A DNA stretch of 64,000 bases from positions 558,001 to 622,000 of the forward strand of contig NZ_CABPSJ010000001.1 of the NCBI RefSeq assembly GCF_902459745.1, given 5' to 3'. Made by a program: the position numbers and the translations under genes. The stretch comes from Pandoraea communis. Lineage in GTDB: Bacteria; Pseudomonadota; Gammaproteobacteria; Burkholderiales; Burkholderiaceae. Each line of letters begins with the position of its first letter. Position 1 is the first letter of the stretch. Positions 1-8,934 of this stretch are shown here, in pieces. The notes below the pieces were generated by a model. That model made no database searches, had not been told where the DNA came from, and saw nothing but the letters and a program-made list of their open reading frames with translations.

Positions 1-156
1 GTTCAGAGGCGAATGATTCGATCGTAATCTATGTTTTTTCGCTGCGTTCGGGATGGCGTTCGAAGCGGTGGGCAGCGCTCCGGCGCAGGCACGGTCCGCG
101 CTCGGCGGTGCGCCTGCGATGCGCCGCACTCCACCGCATTTCGCCGCAGCGCCGCC
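1..156. other. window edge, no gene seen
   Basis: No credible coding region was found between the window edge and the ptsH stop codon. In related bacteria ptsI (PTS enzyme I) follows ptsH on the same strand, so its start is expected just outside the window. That placement is inference from the conserved gene order. Confidence 0.4.
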
Positions 157-426
157 TTATTCCCCTTCGCCGAACTTGTTCGCAATGAGGGCCAGGATTT
201 CATCCATGGCTTGTTGTTCGTCAGCGCCTTCGGTCTCCACTTCGACCGTCGAGCCGATCCCGGCAGCCAGCATCATGACCCCCATGATGCTCTTCGCATT
301 GATGCGCCGACCATTCCGGGTCAGCCAGACCTCACTCTGAAATTTCGCCGCCAGTTGCGTCAGCTTTGCAGATGCCCGGGCATGCAGGCCCAATTTATTT
401 ACGATCGTCGTTTCTTGTCGAAGCAT
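157..426 (-). CDS. ptsH: phosphocarrier protein HPr
   Basis: This 89-residue cytoplasmic protein is HPr, which carries phosphate from PTS enzyme I to EIIA components. The active-site histidine is His15 in the segment KLGLHARAS, and the regulatory serine is Ser46 in NAKSIMGVM; both positions match the family exactly. The gene begins 3 nt after the stop codon of the EIIA-Man gene, so the two are co-transcribed and probably translationally coupled. No sugar-specific EIIB or EIIC gene lies nearby, which suggests a regulatory PTS rather than a sugar transporter, as known for other Burkholderiaceae. Confidence 0.96.
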   Translation of the reverse strand: MLRQETTIVNKLGLHARASAKLTQLAAKFQSEVWLTRNGRRINAKSIMGVMMLAAGIGSTVEVETEGADEQQAMDEILALIANKFGEGE

Positions 427-429
427 GTT

Positions 430-843
430 TCAGTGTGACGTAGTGTGTATGGCCGGCGCACCCGCGCCGACTTCGAGAATACCTTTAGATCCGCCCGAAA
501 GCACCTTCTCCGTCAGTGTGTCGAGCGGCACGGAGCGATAGCACACCGCCTTGATGAGCATCGACAGGTTCACCCCGGCGAGCACACGCACTTTCGGTCC
601 GACGAGTTGCGCCGCGACATTCGACGGCGTGGCGCCGAACAAGTCGGTGAGGACCAGCACGCCATTTTCTTCCTGCAACTGTGCAAGGCGTTCACGGGCG
701 ACGTCGACAAGCGCCGCCGTGTCCTGGTCGGGAACGACGTCGATCGCGCCGATGTTCGACGGACAACCGCCGTAGATGTGCGAAACACACTCGCGAAGTG
801 CCGAGGCGAGCGGTGCGTGGGCAATAATCAGAATTCCAGCCAT
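430..843 (-). CDS. PTS EIIA component, mannose family
   Basis: This 137-residue protein is a mannose-type PTS EIIA domain without EIIB or membrane parts. It starts MAGILIIAHAPLAS, with the phospho-accepting histidine at His9, and carries the family motif VLTDLFGATPSN in its middle. An upstream in-frame GTG or TTG would add 15 residues that do not resemble the family, so the ATG at 843 was chosen. It probably receives phosphate from HPr, encoded 3 nt downstream. With no permease encoded nearby, a regulatory role linked to carbon or polymer storage metabolism is likely, but the target cannot be read from the sequence. Confidence 0.92.
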   Translation of the reverse strand: MAGILIIAHAPLASALRECVSHIYGGCPSNIGAIDVVPDQDTAALVDVARERLAQLQEENGVLVLTDLFGATPSNVAAQLVGPKVRVLAGVNLSMLIKAVCYRSVPLDTLTEKVLSGGSKGILEVGAGAPAIHTTSH

Positions 844-1010
844 GATGCTAGGCACGCCGGGCGCCGCGGGTGTTCGGGATACAAACACAACGACGAACGC
901 GCACCTGTCGATTTTGGGATTCTCATTTTAGCAGGCGCGCAAAAACCCCGAATTTTCATCAAGTTAGGGGCCGCTCCAAGCGATTTGCCGGACAACGGCC
1001 CCGCGTTTCC

Positions 1011-1949
1011 TCAGACCGCCAGTTCCAGCGCGTCGATGAACATCTTCGGCACGTCGAAACCGGTCTGCGCCGTGATTTCCTGGAAACACGTCGGACTCGT
1101 GACGTTCACTTCCGTGAGGTAATCGCCGATGATGTCGAGCCCCACGAGCAGCAGGCCACGTTGCCAGAGAATCGGGGCAAGTGTTTCGGCAATCTGCCGA
1201 TCGCGTGCAGACAGATCGCGCGCTTCGCCCACCCCGCCGGCCGCGAGGTTGCCGCGCACTTCGTTGCCTTGCGGGATGCGCGCCAGCGAATGCGGCACAA
1301 CCTTGCCGCCGATCACGAGCACTCGCTTATCACCCGCCTTGATTTCAGGGATGAAGCGCTGCGCCATCACCGAGCATGCCCCGTATTCGCCAAGCATCTC
1401 GACCACCGAGCCGAGGTTGCGGCCGTCCGGGCCAATGCGGAACACGCCCGTGCCCCCCATGCCGTCGAGCGGCTTGTAGATCACGTCGTCATGTTCGGCG
1501 TGAAAGGCGCGCAGTCGCGCCGCGTCACGCGTCACCAGCGTCGGCACCACGAACTGGGGAAACTCGGCAATGGCGAGCTTTTCGGAGTGATCTCGAATCG
1601 CGCTCGGCTTATTGAATACGCGAGCCCCGGCCCGCTCGGCAACTTCCAGCAGCCATGTGGCGTTGATGTACTCCATGTCGAATGGCGGGTCCTTTCGCAT
1701 GAGCACGGCGTCGAATTCGGTGAGCGCCGCCACACGAATGTCGGCGACCTCGTACCAGGCATCCGCATCGCCCGTCAGGCGAATTTCCTTCACGCGCGCA
1801 TCGACCTTTGCGCCATACCACGCCATCTCGTGCAACTCGCACGCGAAGATGCGGTGCCCGCGGCGCGCAGCCTCGCGCATCATCGAGAACGTGGTGTCCT
1901 TGTAGGTTTTGAACTGGTCAAGCGGGTCGGCGATAAAGAGAATCTGCAT
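1011..1949 (-). CDS. gshB: glutathione synthase
   Basis: GshB joins gamma-glutamylcysteine and glycine with ATP to make glutathione in the cytoplasm. The 312 residues match the usual length of the proteobacterial enzyme (E. coli 315). Visible marks are MRKDPPFD at about residues 84-91, the ATP-grasp glycine loop YKPLDGMGGTGVF near residue 160, and the C-terminal VNVTSPTCFQEI segment. It is followed on the same strand by the EIIA and HPr genes, an order common in Burkholderiaceae. Its usual partner gshA lies about 1.8 kb upstream, separated by a LuxR-type regulator. Confidence 0.97.
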   Translation of the reverse strand: MQILFIADPLDQFKTYKDTTFSMMREAARRGHRIFACELHEMAWYGAKVDARVKEIRLTGDADAWYEVADIRVAALTEFDAVLMRKDPPFDMEYINATWLLEVAERAGARVFNKPSAIRDHSEKLAIAEFPQFVVPTLVTRDAARLRAFHAEHDDVIYKPLDGMGGTGVFRIGPDGRNLGSVVEMLGEYGACSVMAQRFIPEIKAGDKRVLVIGGKVVPHSLARIPQGNEVRGNLAAGGVGEARDLSARDRQIAETLAPILWQRGLLLVGLDIIGDYLTEVNVTSPTCFQEITAQTGFDVPKMFIDALELAV

Positions 1950-2083
1950 CGATCGGCGGAGGTCTTGGGGGGTTCGGATGCAAACACCGCAGGCTGCGGC
2001 GACAGACGTCTATTCTAGCCGAGGCGCCGTTTTGCCGCTGCGTGCCGGCAAGCCGTCCGGCGCGCGCACGGCCTGCGCAAACC

Positions 2084-3349
2084 TCACATCCGCTCGGCGT
2101 TTGCGCTCGCCCCCGAACCGCCGAGACCCAGGAGTAGCGACGCGTCTCGCACAGGGTCGAGACGCGAGCGCATGAGGGATAGATGTGTCTTGAGCGTCTG
2201 CACGCCGATTGCACAAGCCTCGCGCGTCTGTGAGCGCGACTGTCCGGCCAGCAGACGCATCGCAATCTCCCGCTGGACGGGCGTGAGCGCTGTCCCCCAG
2301 AGCCGTTGCAACAGGCGAATGGCGGGCGGCACGGCAAGATGCAGGGCGATGCGCACGCGGTCGGTCGCCCTGCCACCCATGCCGCACAAATGCGTGGCGT
2401 GCAGATGCAACGTGCCGCCGGGCACCACCACCGCCTTGCAGACCTGCACGCCGGACATGCCCGGCGAAGAGGCGTCCGACGGGTGAAGCGTCAGCTCGTC
2501 GGCCAGCGACTGACACGCTTGCACCACCACACACGCATCGGGCCACGCGCGCCCCGTCATGGGCCGCCAGACCCGGTGCATGAGCGCCAGTGCGGCGGGA
2601 TCGGCCCACTCCGGCTGCCGCCGATGCCAGACGAGCGTACCGGCCACGTCGTCGCCGATAGCGCCGCACGCCTCCGGCCACAAATTGGGCACGGGTGGCG
2701 CCATGGCCGTCAGCGGCGGGAACGTGGGACGCTCGGGCGCCGTAGTGAACTCTGCGGCAGCCGTCTCGAACGCGGTGACTTCACGCGCACTGAAACGCGG
2801 ACGCGATCTGCGGCGCGACACTAGCAATCGCAAGGCGCCGATGGGCACGGCAGCGGACGAATCGGCGCGCGCCTGTCCCTCACCGGCCGCCCCCGCTGCC
2901 CTGGGCATCGGCAACAGGCAGACGTCGAGCAAGTCGCCGTCGGGAAGACAGCGGTCCAGTTCGAGGGGACGACGAAACGTCGTGGGCAACGCCCCTGGAC
3001 AGCCTCTCGATCGCCGCGCGTGGCCACGCAGCAGTTCACCGTGCGAGAGCGAGCGTTGCAACTCCGCCACCGACGGCATCGCCCAGCCGGTGGCCGCGAG
3101 CCGTTCGCAGGCCGACATGGGAGCTTGCGGCGCGTACCAGCAGGTGGCGTCCGATATGCTCGACATGCTCGATATGCTCGGTATGTCCGATACATCGACC
3201 GATTCGCCGGACGCGTGACACCAGAACGCCGCTACCCCGTCTGCCGCCAGCCATATGCGCAGCGTCTCCAGCCATAGCGGTAGATAGCCGAGCATCGGCA
3301 CCGGCAATTGATGGATTTGACGAAGGCATGTACGTACATCCCCTTGCAT
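2084..3349 (-). CDS. LuxR-type transcriptional regulator with C-terminal HTH
   Basis: This 421-residue protein ends in a LuxR/GerE-type helix-turn-helix at about residues 354-400 (LTPVQREIAMRLLAGQ, then TLKTHLSLMRSRL). The N-terminal 340 residues match no sensory domain that I recognise, and no phospho-acceptor receiver is seen. The start is supported by a GGGAGG ribosome-binding site 9 nt upstream of the ATG. Residues near 50-65 are encoded by a 9-bp tandem repeat, giving a Ser/Asp/Ile-rich patch. The gene sits between gshB and gshA, which are normally adjacent. A palindrome lies upstream at 3414-3435. The target genes are unknown. Confidence 0.75.
   Translation of the reverse strand: MQGDVRTCLRQIHQLPVPMLGYLPLWLETLRIWLAADGVAAFWCHASGESVDVSDIPSISSMSSISDATCWYAPQAPMSACERLAATGWAMPSVAELQRSLSHGELLRGHARRSRGCPGALPTTFRRPLELDRCLPDGDLLDVCLLPMPRAAGAAGEGQARADSSAAVPIGALRLLVSRRRSRPRFSAREVTAFETAAAEFTTAPERPTFPPLTAMAPPVPNLWPEACGAIGDDVAGTLVWHRRQPEWADPAALALMHRVWRPMTGRAWPDACVVVQACQSLADELTLHPSDASSPGMSGVQVCKAVVVPGGTLHLHATHLCGMGGRATDRVRIALHLAVPPAIRLLQRLWGTALTPVQREIAMRLLAGQSRSQTREACAIGVQTLKTHLSLMRSRLDPVRDASLLLGLGGSGASANAERM
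3153..3197. repeat. 9-bp tandem repeat inside the LuxR gene
   Basis: Consecutive 9-mers read GATATGCTC, GACATGCTC, GATATGCTC, GGTATGTCC and GATACATCG; the last two are degenerate. On the coding strand they encode a short Ser/Ile/Met/Asp repeat. Because the unit is three codons, copy-number change would lengthen or shorten the protein without a frameshift. Confidence 0.8.
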
Positions 3350-3413
3350 TCCGGTATTCCTCCCAGCGCAGACAATTCCGAGGAAATTTCCTATTCCACC
3401 CGATCACGTACGG

Positions 3414-3435
3414 ACATCCCCCATTCGGGGGATGT
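3414..3435. promoter_or_regulatory. 9-bp-arm palindrome upstream of the LuxR gene
   Basis: Two perfect 9-bp arms, ACATCCCCC and GGGGGATGT, flank the spacer ATTC. The site lies 65-86 nt upstream of the LuxR start codon, just where an operator would be expected. It also lies immediately upstream of the candidate plus-strand RNA, so it could serve both directions. No T-run follows on either strand, which argues against a terminator. Assignment as an operator is inference. Confidence 0.45.
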
Positions 3436-3457
3436 TGGACGCGTCAAACGGTCGCAT

Positions 3458-3646
3458 CATCAGGTCATTACTGATGAAAACCGGACGACGGATCGGCACA
3501 GTACACCGATCCGAAAACCGAAAGGAACGCACAGGAACCAGTTTGCGGGGGGGCCCGCTCAGGGAAGCCCCGATTTCCGGCCGTTGCATGAGGCGGCCGG
3601 TAAATGTGACGCCCGGCTAGTCGGGGGGCCAGCCGGGCGTCTTTTT
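3458..3646 (+). ncRNA. candidate structured small RNA
   Basis: Four or five hairpins follow each other on the plus strand: CATCAG/CTGATG (3458-3476), GGATCGG/CCGATCC (3490-3512), GCGGG/CCCGC (3545-3558), CCGGCCG/CGGCCGG (3577-3600) and an 11-bp terminator stem (3608-3641) followed by TTTTT. No plus-strand protein gene precedes the terminator, and downstream lies gshA on the opposite strand, so this is not a leader of a sense gene. A 62-codon reading frame (3432-3620) overlaps but runs into the terminator stem and looks non-coding. The 5' end and promoter are not defined. It matches no RNA family that I can confirm by eye. Confidence 0.45.
3608..3646 (+). terminator. rho-independent terminator without a sense gene
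   Basis: The arms GACGCCCGGCT (3608-3618) and AGCCGGGCGTC (3631-3641) form a perfect 11-bp stem with a 12-nt G-rich loop, followed by five T residues and a further T-rich stretch. On the minus strand the stem is followed by ACATTTACC, so the terminator acts only on plus-strand transcription. Confidence 0.8.
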
Positions 3647-3787
3647 CTTTTCGTCTCTCAGCACGAGGGACGACAAAGGCCGCCGTACAAGCGCGACCTC
3701 ACATCAAATTCAGAAATTTCTCAAATAGACGACAAGACCGAAAGGCGGCAAGCGAACGTCACTCGCAGCCGCATCGGTCCTGCGTCG

Positions 3788-5077
3788 TCAATAGGTTTCC
3801 GGATCCGGATCGGTACGCTCGAGTTCGACCGACGCCGCAAGCAGCGCGAGACGCGCCACCACACCATACATATAGAACCGGTTGGGCGGCGCCGCGCCCG
3901 GCTTCGCATGGACGTCGGGCAGCGCCGTGTGCTCGAAGGCGAGCGGCACGAAGTGCATGCCGGGGGCGTTGAGGTTCTCGTCGGTGCCGCGCCCGGTGTG
4001 CACCCGGTAGAAGCCGCCAACCACATAGCGGTCGATCATGTACACGACCGGCTCGGCCACGGCTTCGTTGATGCGCTCGAACGTGTAAACACCTTCCTGC
4101 ACGATCACGTCGTGCACTTCGAGGCCCTCCTTCACCACGCTCATCTTGGTGCGCTCGCGCCGGTTCAGGTTTTTGATCTCGGCGGCGTCGTGCACCATCA
4201 TCACGCCCATGCCGTAGGTACCGGCATCGGCCTTGATCACGACGAACGGCTTCTCGGTGATGCCGTACTCCCGGTACTTCTTGTTGATCTTCTTGAGTAC
4301 CGCGTCGACCGTATCGGCAAGTTTCTCTTCGCCGACGCGCTCATCGAAATCGATGCCCTCGCACTTCGCGAAGTACGGGTTGAGCATCCATGGGTCGACG
4401 TCGATCATCTTGGCGAATTTCTTGACGATGTCGTCGTACGCCGCGAAATGCTGACTCTTGCGGCGCACAGCCCATCCCGCGTGCAGCGGCGGCAGGAGGT
4501 ACTGCTCGTGCAAGCCCTCGAGAATCGGCGGGATACCGGCCGACAGATCGTTGTTGAGCAGGATCGAGCACGGATCGAAATTCTTGAGCCCCAGCCGGCG
4601 CGGCGAACGCTCGAGCGGCTCGATCACAACGTGCTGGCCGTCGGGCAGCTCGATGGTCGTGGGCTCGGTGATGTCGTCCGACAGGCTGCCCAGGCGCACA
4701 TTCAACCCGGCGTGGCGCATGATCGTCGACAGACGGGCAAGGTTCTGCAAATAGAACGAATTGCGCGTGTGCCGTTCGGGAATCAGCAGCAGGTTCTTGG
4801 CGTCGGGGCAGATCTTCTCGATCGCGGCCATGGCGGCCTGCACGGCAAGCGGCAGCACTTCGGGTGCCAGATTATTGAAGCCGCCGGGGAAGAGATTGGT
4901 GTCGACAGGCGCGAGCTTGAAGCCCGCGTTTCGCAAGTCGACCGAACAGTAGAACGGCGGCGTATGTTCCTGCCACTCGAGCCGGAACCAGCGCTCGATG
5001 CCGGGCGTCGCATCGAGAATCTTCTTTTCCAGGTCGAGCAGGGGGCCTTTCAGGGCCGTGACGAGATGCGGAACCAT
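3788..5077 (-). CDS. gshA: glutamate-cysteine ligase
   Basis: GshA makes gamma-glutamylcysteine from glutamate and cysteine with ATP, the first step of glutathione synthesis. At 429 residues it resembles the proteobacterial class also found in Acidithiobacillus and Burkholderia and not the E. coli GshA class. The reading frame is open a further 111 codons upstream, but that part is compositionally unlike protein, so the start MVPHLVTALKGPL was chosen. Conserved-looking segments include CSVDLRNAGFKLAPVDTNLFPGG (described here only in part: NLFPGGFNNL) and the C-terminal FVPLAFEHTALPD. gshB lies downstream, beyond the LuxR gene. Confidence 0.93.
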   Translation of the reverse strand: MVPHLVTALKGPLLDLEKKILDATPGIERWFRLEWQEHTPPFYCSVDLRNAGFKLAPVDTNLFPGGFNNLAPEVLPLAVQAAMAAIEKICPDAKNLLLIPERHTRNSFYLQNLARLSTIMRHAGLNVRLGSLSDDITEPTTIELPDGQHVVIEPLERSPRRLGLKNFDPCSILLNNDLSAGIPPILEGLHEQYLLPPLHAGWAVRRKSQHFAAYDDIVKKFAKMIDVDPWMLNPYFAKCEGIDFDERVGEEKLADTVDAVLKKINKKYREYGITEKPFVVIKADAGTYGMGVMMVHDAAEIKNLNRRERTKMSVVKEGLEVHDVIVQEGVYTFERINEAVAEPVVYMIDRYVVGGFYRVHTGRGTDENLNAPGMHFVPLAFEHTALPDVHAKPGAAPPNRFYMYGVVARLALLAASVELERTDPDPETY

Positions 5078-5499
5078 GCTTCGCTCATATCCAGATGGAA
5101 TATCGATTGTAGAGCATACGCCCGGCGCCCCCGCCGTTCGCCATGCCCCCGGAAGGGGCACCAGGCCATGTCGTCTGTGCGGGCTCGGCGCCGGCCGGGC
5201 AACCGCAGGAGAAAACACGCGCTCAGGCGGGATCGGGGAGGTGCAGTGCCATGCTGCGATGGGAGGAGATGGGGGCGAAGCCGGCAATCGCAAGCGAAAA
5301 AAACGGGCCCTCTCGGGGCCCGTGCAAGGCTGGAACCGGCTGTCCGACCGGCCCCAGCAACTCCTCTCGCTTGCCCCCAGACGGGGCTCGATAACGAATT
5401 GGCGAATCATTGCCGATTCGTGCTGCTCGTTGACGTCAGGCCCGGCCGAAGCCGAGCCTAAACGGTGCGATGAGATAGATTGAGACGAATCGGCCGAAA
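5078..5499. other. intergenic region between gshA and amtB
   Basis: This 422-nt stretch holds the amtB terminator (5297-5323) and presumably the gshA promoter. A 9-bp inverted repeat, GAATCGGCC/GGCCGATTC, spans the amtB stop codon (5487-5520). I see no other gene. Confidence 0.5.
5297..5323 (-). terminator. terminator downstream of amtB
   Basis: On the minus strand an 8-bp perfect stem (ACGGGCCC/GGGCCCGT, 5303-5323, 5-nt loop) is followed by a run of seven T residues. It lies about 180 nt after the amtB stop codon and upstream of gshA, so it separates the nitrogen operon from glutathione synthesis. Confidence 0.85.
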
Positions 5500-7035
5500 T
5501 CAGTTGTGATAGGCCGATTCACCGTGCGAGGTGATGTCCAGACCCTCGCGCTCTTCGTCTTCCGGCACGCGCAGACCCAGCACGATGTCGGCAATCTTGA
5601 AGGCGATGAACGCCACCACACCCGACCACACGAGCGTGGTCAGCACGCCTTGGAACTGAATCCAGACCTGACCGGCGATCGAGTAATCCGGGGCGACCTT
5701 GTTGGCCACGTAGTCGTAGATGCCCGTGCCACCCAGTGACGGGGCAGCGAACACCCCCGTCAGAATCGCGCCGAGCATACCGCCCACGCCGTGCACGCCG
5801 AACACGTCGAGTGCATCGTCGGCCTTGAGCAGACGCTTCAGACCGTTCACGCCCCACAGGCAGATGACGCCGGCCAGCAGGCCCAGCACGATCGAGCCCA
5901 TCGGACCGACGAAGCCGGCAGCCGGGGTCACGGCCACCAGACCGGCCACGGCACCCGACGCGCCACCGAGCATCGACGGCTTGCCCTTGCCGATCCACTC
6001 ACCGGTCGTCCACGACAGCGTGGCAGCCGCAGTGGCGAGCAACGTGTTGACGAATGCGAGCGCAGCGCCACCGTTGGCTTCCAGACCCGAGCCGGCGTTG
6101 AAGCCGAACCAGCCGAACCAGAGCAGCGAGGCACCGATCATCGTCATCGTGAGCGAGTGCGGCTTGAACGCTTCCTTACCGAAGCCCACACGCTTGCCCA
6201 CCATGTACGAGCCGACCAGACCCGCGATAGCGGCGTTGATGTGCACCACAGTACCGCCGGCGTAGTCGAGCGCGCCCTTCTGGAAGAGCCAGCCGGCGTG
6301 TGCATTGGCGGCGTCGGCGGCAGCCGCGTCGGTGTAGGCATCCGGGCCCGGCCAGAACCAGACCATGTGGGCCATCGGCAGGTACGAGAACGTGAACCAG
6401 ATCACGGTGAAGAGCAGCACGGCCGAGAACTTGGTGCGTTCGGCGAAGGCACCCACGATCAGCGCGCAGGTGATGGCCGCGAAGGCTGCCTGGAACGCCA
6501 TGTACGCGTATTCCGGCACATTCACGCCCTTACTGAAGGTAGCGGCGACCGAGTCCGGCGTCATGCCCTTCAGGAACAGGCGATCGAAGCCGCCGAAGAA
6601 CGCCCCGCCCTCGGTGAACGCGATGCTGTAACCGTAGATCGCCCAAAGCACGACCACCAGCGAGAAGATGATGAAACACTGCATCAGCACCGAGAGCATG
6701 TTCTTCGAGCGGACGAGACCGCCGTAGAACAGGCCCAGACCGGGCAGCGTCATGAGAATTACGAATGCGGTGCAGGTCAGCAGCCAGGCCGTGTCACCCT
6801 TGTTCGGCGGCACGGGGGCAGGCGCGGCGGCAGCGGGTGCTGGCGCTGCTGCTGCGGCTGCCGGTGCAGCAGCTGGCGTCGCGGCAGAAGCGGCAGGTGC
6901 TGGCGACGCGGCTTCGGAAGCGGCGGCGGGCGCCGAGGCGTCCTGGGCTAGCGCGGCGGTGGAGCCGAGGCTCACGGTGCCGGCAACGCCGAGAAAAGCG
7001 GCGGCAAGCAGGAGTTTGGCAAGCAGTTTTTTCAT
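5500..7035 (-). CDS. amtB: ammonium transporter
   Basis: AmtB is the inner-membrane ammonium channel, normally a trimer gated by GlnK. The 511 residues begin with a signal peptide (cleavage expected near residue 30) and a low-complexity Ala/Pro linker to about residue 78, then the Amt fold starting GDTAWLLTCTAF. The pore histidines can be placed in AHMVWFWPG and in the twin motif FGVHGVGGMLG. It is the last gene of a porin-glnK-amtB operon, 27 nt after glnK. The long Ala/Pro stretch after the signal sequence is the main oddity. A hairpin spans its stop codon and a terminator follows. Confidence 0.96.
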   Translation of the reverse strand: MKKLLAKLLLAAAFLGVAGTVSLGSTAALAQDASAPAAASEAASPAPAASAATPAAAPAAAAAAPAPAAAAPAPVPPNKGDTAWLLTCTAFVILMTLPGLGLFYGGLVRSKNMLSVLMQCFIIFSLVVVLWAIYGYSIAFTEGGAFFGGFDRLFLKGMTPDSVAATFSKGVNVPEYAYMAFQAAFAAITCALIVGAFAERTKFSAVLLFTVIWFTFSYLPMAHMVWFWPGPDAYTDAAAADAANAHAGWLFQKGALDYAGGTVVHINAAIAGLVGSYMVGKRVGFGKEAFKPHSLTMTMIGASLLWFGWFGFNAGSGLEANGGAALAFVNTLLATAAATLSWTTGEWIGKGKPSMLGGASGAVAGLVAVTPAAGFVGPMGSIVLGLLAGVICLWGVNGLKRLLKADDALDVFGVHGVGGMLGAILTGVFAAPSLGGTGIYDYVANKVAPDYSIAGQVWIQFQGVLTTLVWSGVVAFIAFKIADIVLGLRVPEDEEREGLDITSHGESAYHN

Positions 7036-7062
7036 GATTGTTGTCTCTTTTATGTAGGACCT

Positions 7063-8263
<1,201 letters not shown>

Positions 8264-8328
8264 CACTTTCCCCTAAGTTGATATTCAACGTCTTGGTACA
8301 GCGTGCGGCAGGTTGCGGACTGGGTAGA

Positions 8329-8343
8329 GCAACTCCCGTGCCA
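8329..8343 (-). promoter_or_regulatory. sigma-54 promoter of the porin-glnK-amtB operon
   Basis: The minus strand reads TGGCACGGGAGTTGC, a perfect match to the sigma-54 consensus TGGCACG-N4-TTGC, with GG and GC at the required 10-nt spacing. The predicted transcription start is near 8318, about 55 nt upstream of the porin start codon. It fits NtrC-activated nitrogen-limitation control. Confidence 0.88.
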
Positions 8344-8618
8344 GCCTCGGAATCTGCGTGCGCTGCGACGCGCAAGATACGAATTTCGAGATAAAAAATT
8401 GGCAAAATTGCGGTGACGATGCGGCCTGCCAACAACGCGAGAAATAGCAACCATGCCCCGTGACTCGTGTCAGATCCTTACCGGGTAACGGTTAGGCGGC
8501 TTCCTGCGCTGGCTGGGCGCCGGAAACGGTGATAGAGTTGCGCCAACATTGATGTCCGCACCCGATGCACCACCTTGCACCGGTCAGACCGGCCCGGCGA
8601 AGCACACAGACGGTGCAA

Positions 8619-8633
8619 GCACCAAATTGGTGC
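8619..8633. promoter_or_regulatory. NtrC-type enhancer palindrome
   Basis: The sequence GCACCAAATTGGTGC is a perfect palindrome and equals the NtrC consensus GCACC-N5-GGTGC. It lies about 300 nt upstream of the sigma-54 promoter, a normal enhancer distance, and 25 nt upstream of ubiK. Further GCACC half-sites occur at about 8559-8582. The NtrC assignment rests on the motif; binding is inferred. Confidence 0.75.
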
Positions 8634-8657
8634 AAGGAAACGAAGAGAGGAAGGCTT

Positions 8658-8906
8658 ATGAAACCGAACGAGATCCTGCAAGACATGCAAGCCAAGGTGA
8701 GCGAGATGCTCAAGCAATCGCCCGCCAAGGATATCGAGCGCAACGTCAAGAGCCTGCTCAATCAAGGCTTCACCCGGCTCGATCTGGTGACTCGCGAAGA
8801 GTTCGACGTGCAAGCGCAGGTGCTCGCACGTACGCGCGAGCGGCTCGAAGCACTGGAAAAGCGCGTGGCTGAACTCGAAAACCTGCGCAGCGAAGCACAA
8901 GACTGA
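8658..8906 (+). CDS. ubiK: ubiquinone biosynthesis accessory factor UbiK (BMFP family)
   Basis: This 82-residue protein has the MKPNEILQDMQAKV N-terminal segment, the EEFDVQAQVLARTRERLEALE coiled-coil core (given here in part: EEFDVQAQVLARTR) and a charged tail. UbiK assists late steps of aerobic ubiquinone synthesis. The start follows an AGAGGAAGG ribosome-binding site. The gene is divergent from the nitrogen operon, and the NtrC palindrome falls in its own leader, so nitrogen status might affect it. The comM gene follows on the same strand after about 290 nt. Confidence 0.9.
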   Translation: MKPNEILQDMQAKVSEMLKQSPAKDIERNVKSLLNQGFTRLDLVTREEFDVQAQVLARTRERLEALEKRVAELENLRSEAQD

Positions 8907-8914
8907 CGAATCGC

Positions 8915-8934
8915 GGGGGCGCCACGGCGCCCCC
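8915..8934 (+). terminator. possible weak terminator after ubiK
   Basis: A GC-rich stem (GGGGGCGCC paired with GGCGCCCCC, very short loop) lies 9 nt after the ubiK stop codon and is followed by TGTCGTTTTC. The T-run is short, so termination may be partial. Confidence 0.4.

Noticed and set aside
3540-3641. Partial resemblance to a cobalamin riboswitch (AGGGAAGCC, and a loop resembling the B12 box) or to a cyclic-di-GMP riboswitch (CGCACAGG)
   Set aside because: The required core pieces, such as the central GCCCCCGCAACTG-type element or the GCAAAGCC element, are missing, and no sense gene follows.
3308-5461. A 717-codon open frame on the plus strand opposite gshA
   Set aside because: Composition is His/Arg-rich, with no start signal or domain; it mirrors gshA.
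5487-5520. 9-bp inverted repeat over the amtB stop codon
   Set aside because: It might be a folded end of the coding region, but the clear terminator further downstream makes a separate role unnecessary.
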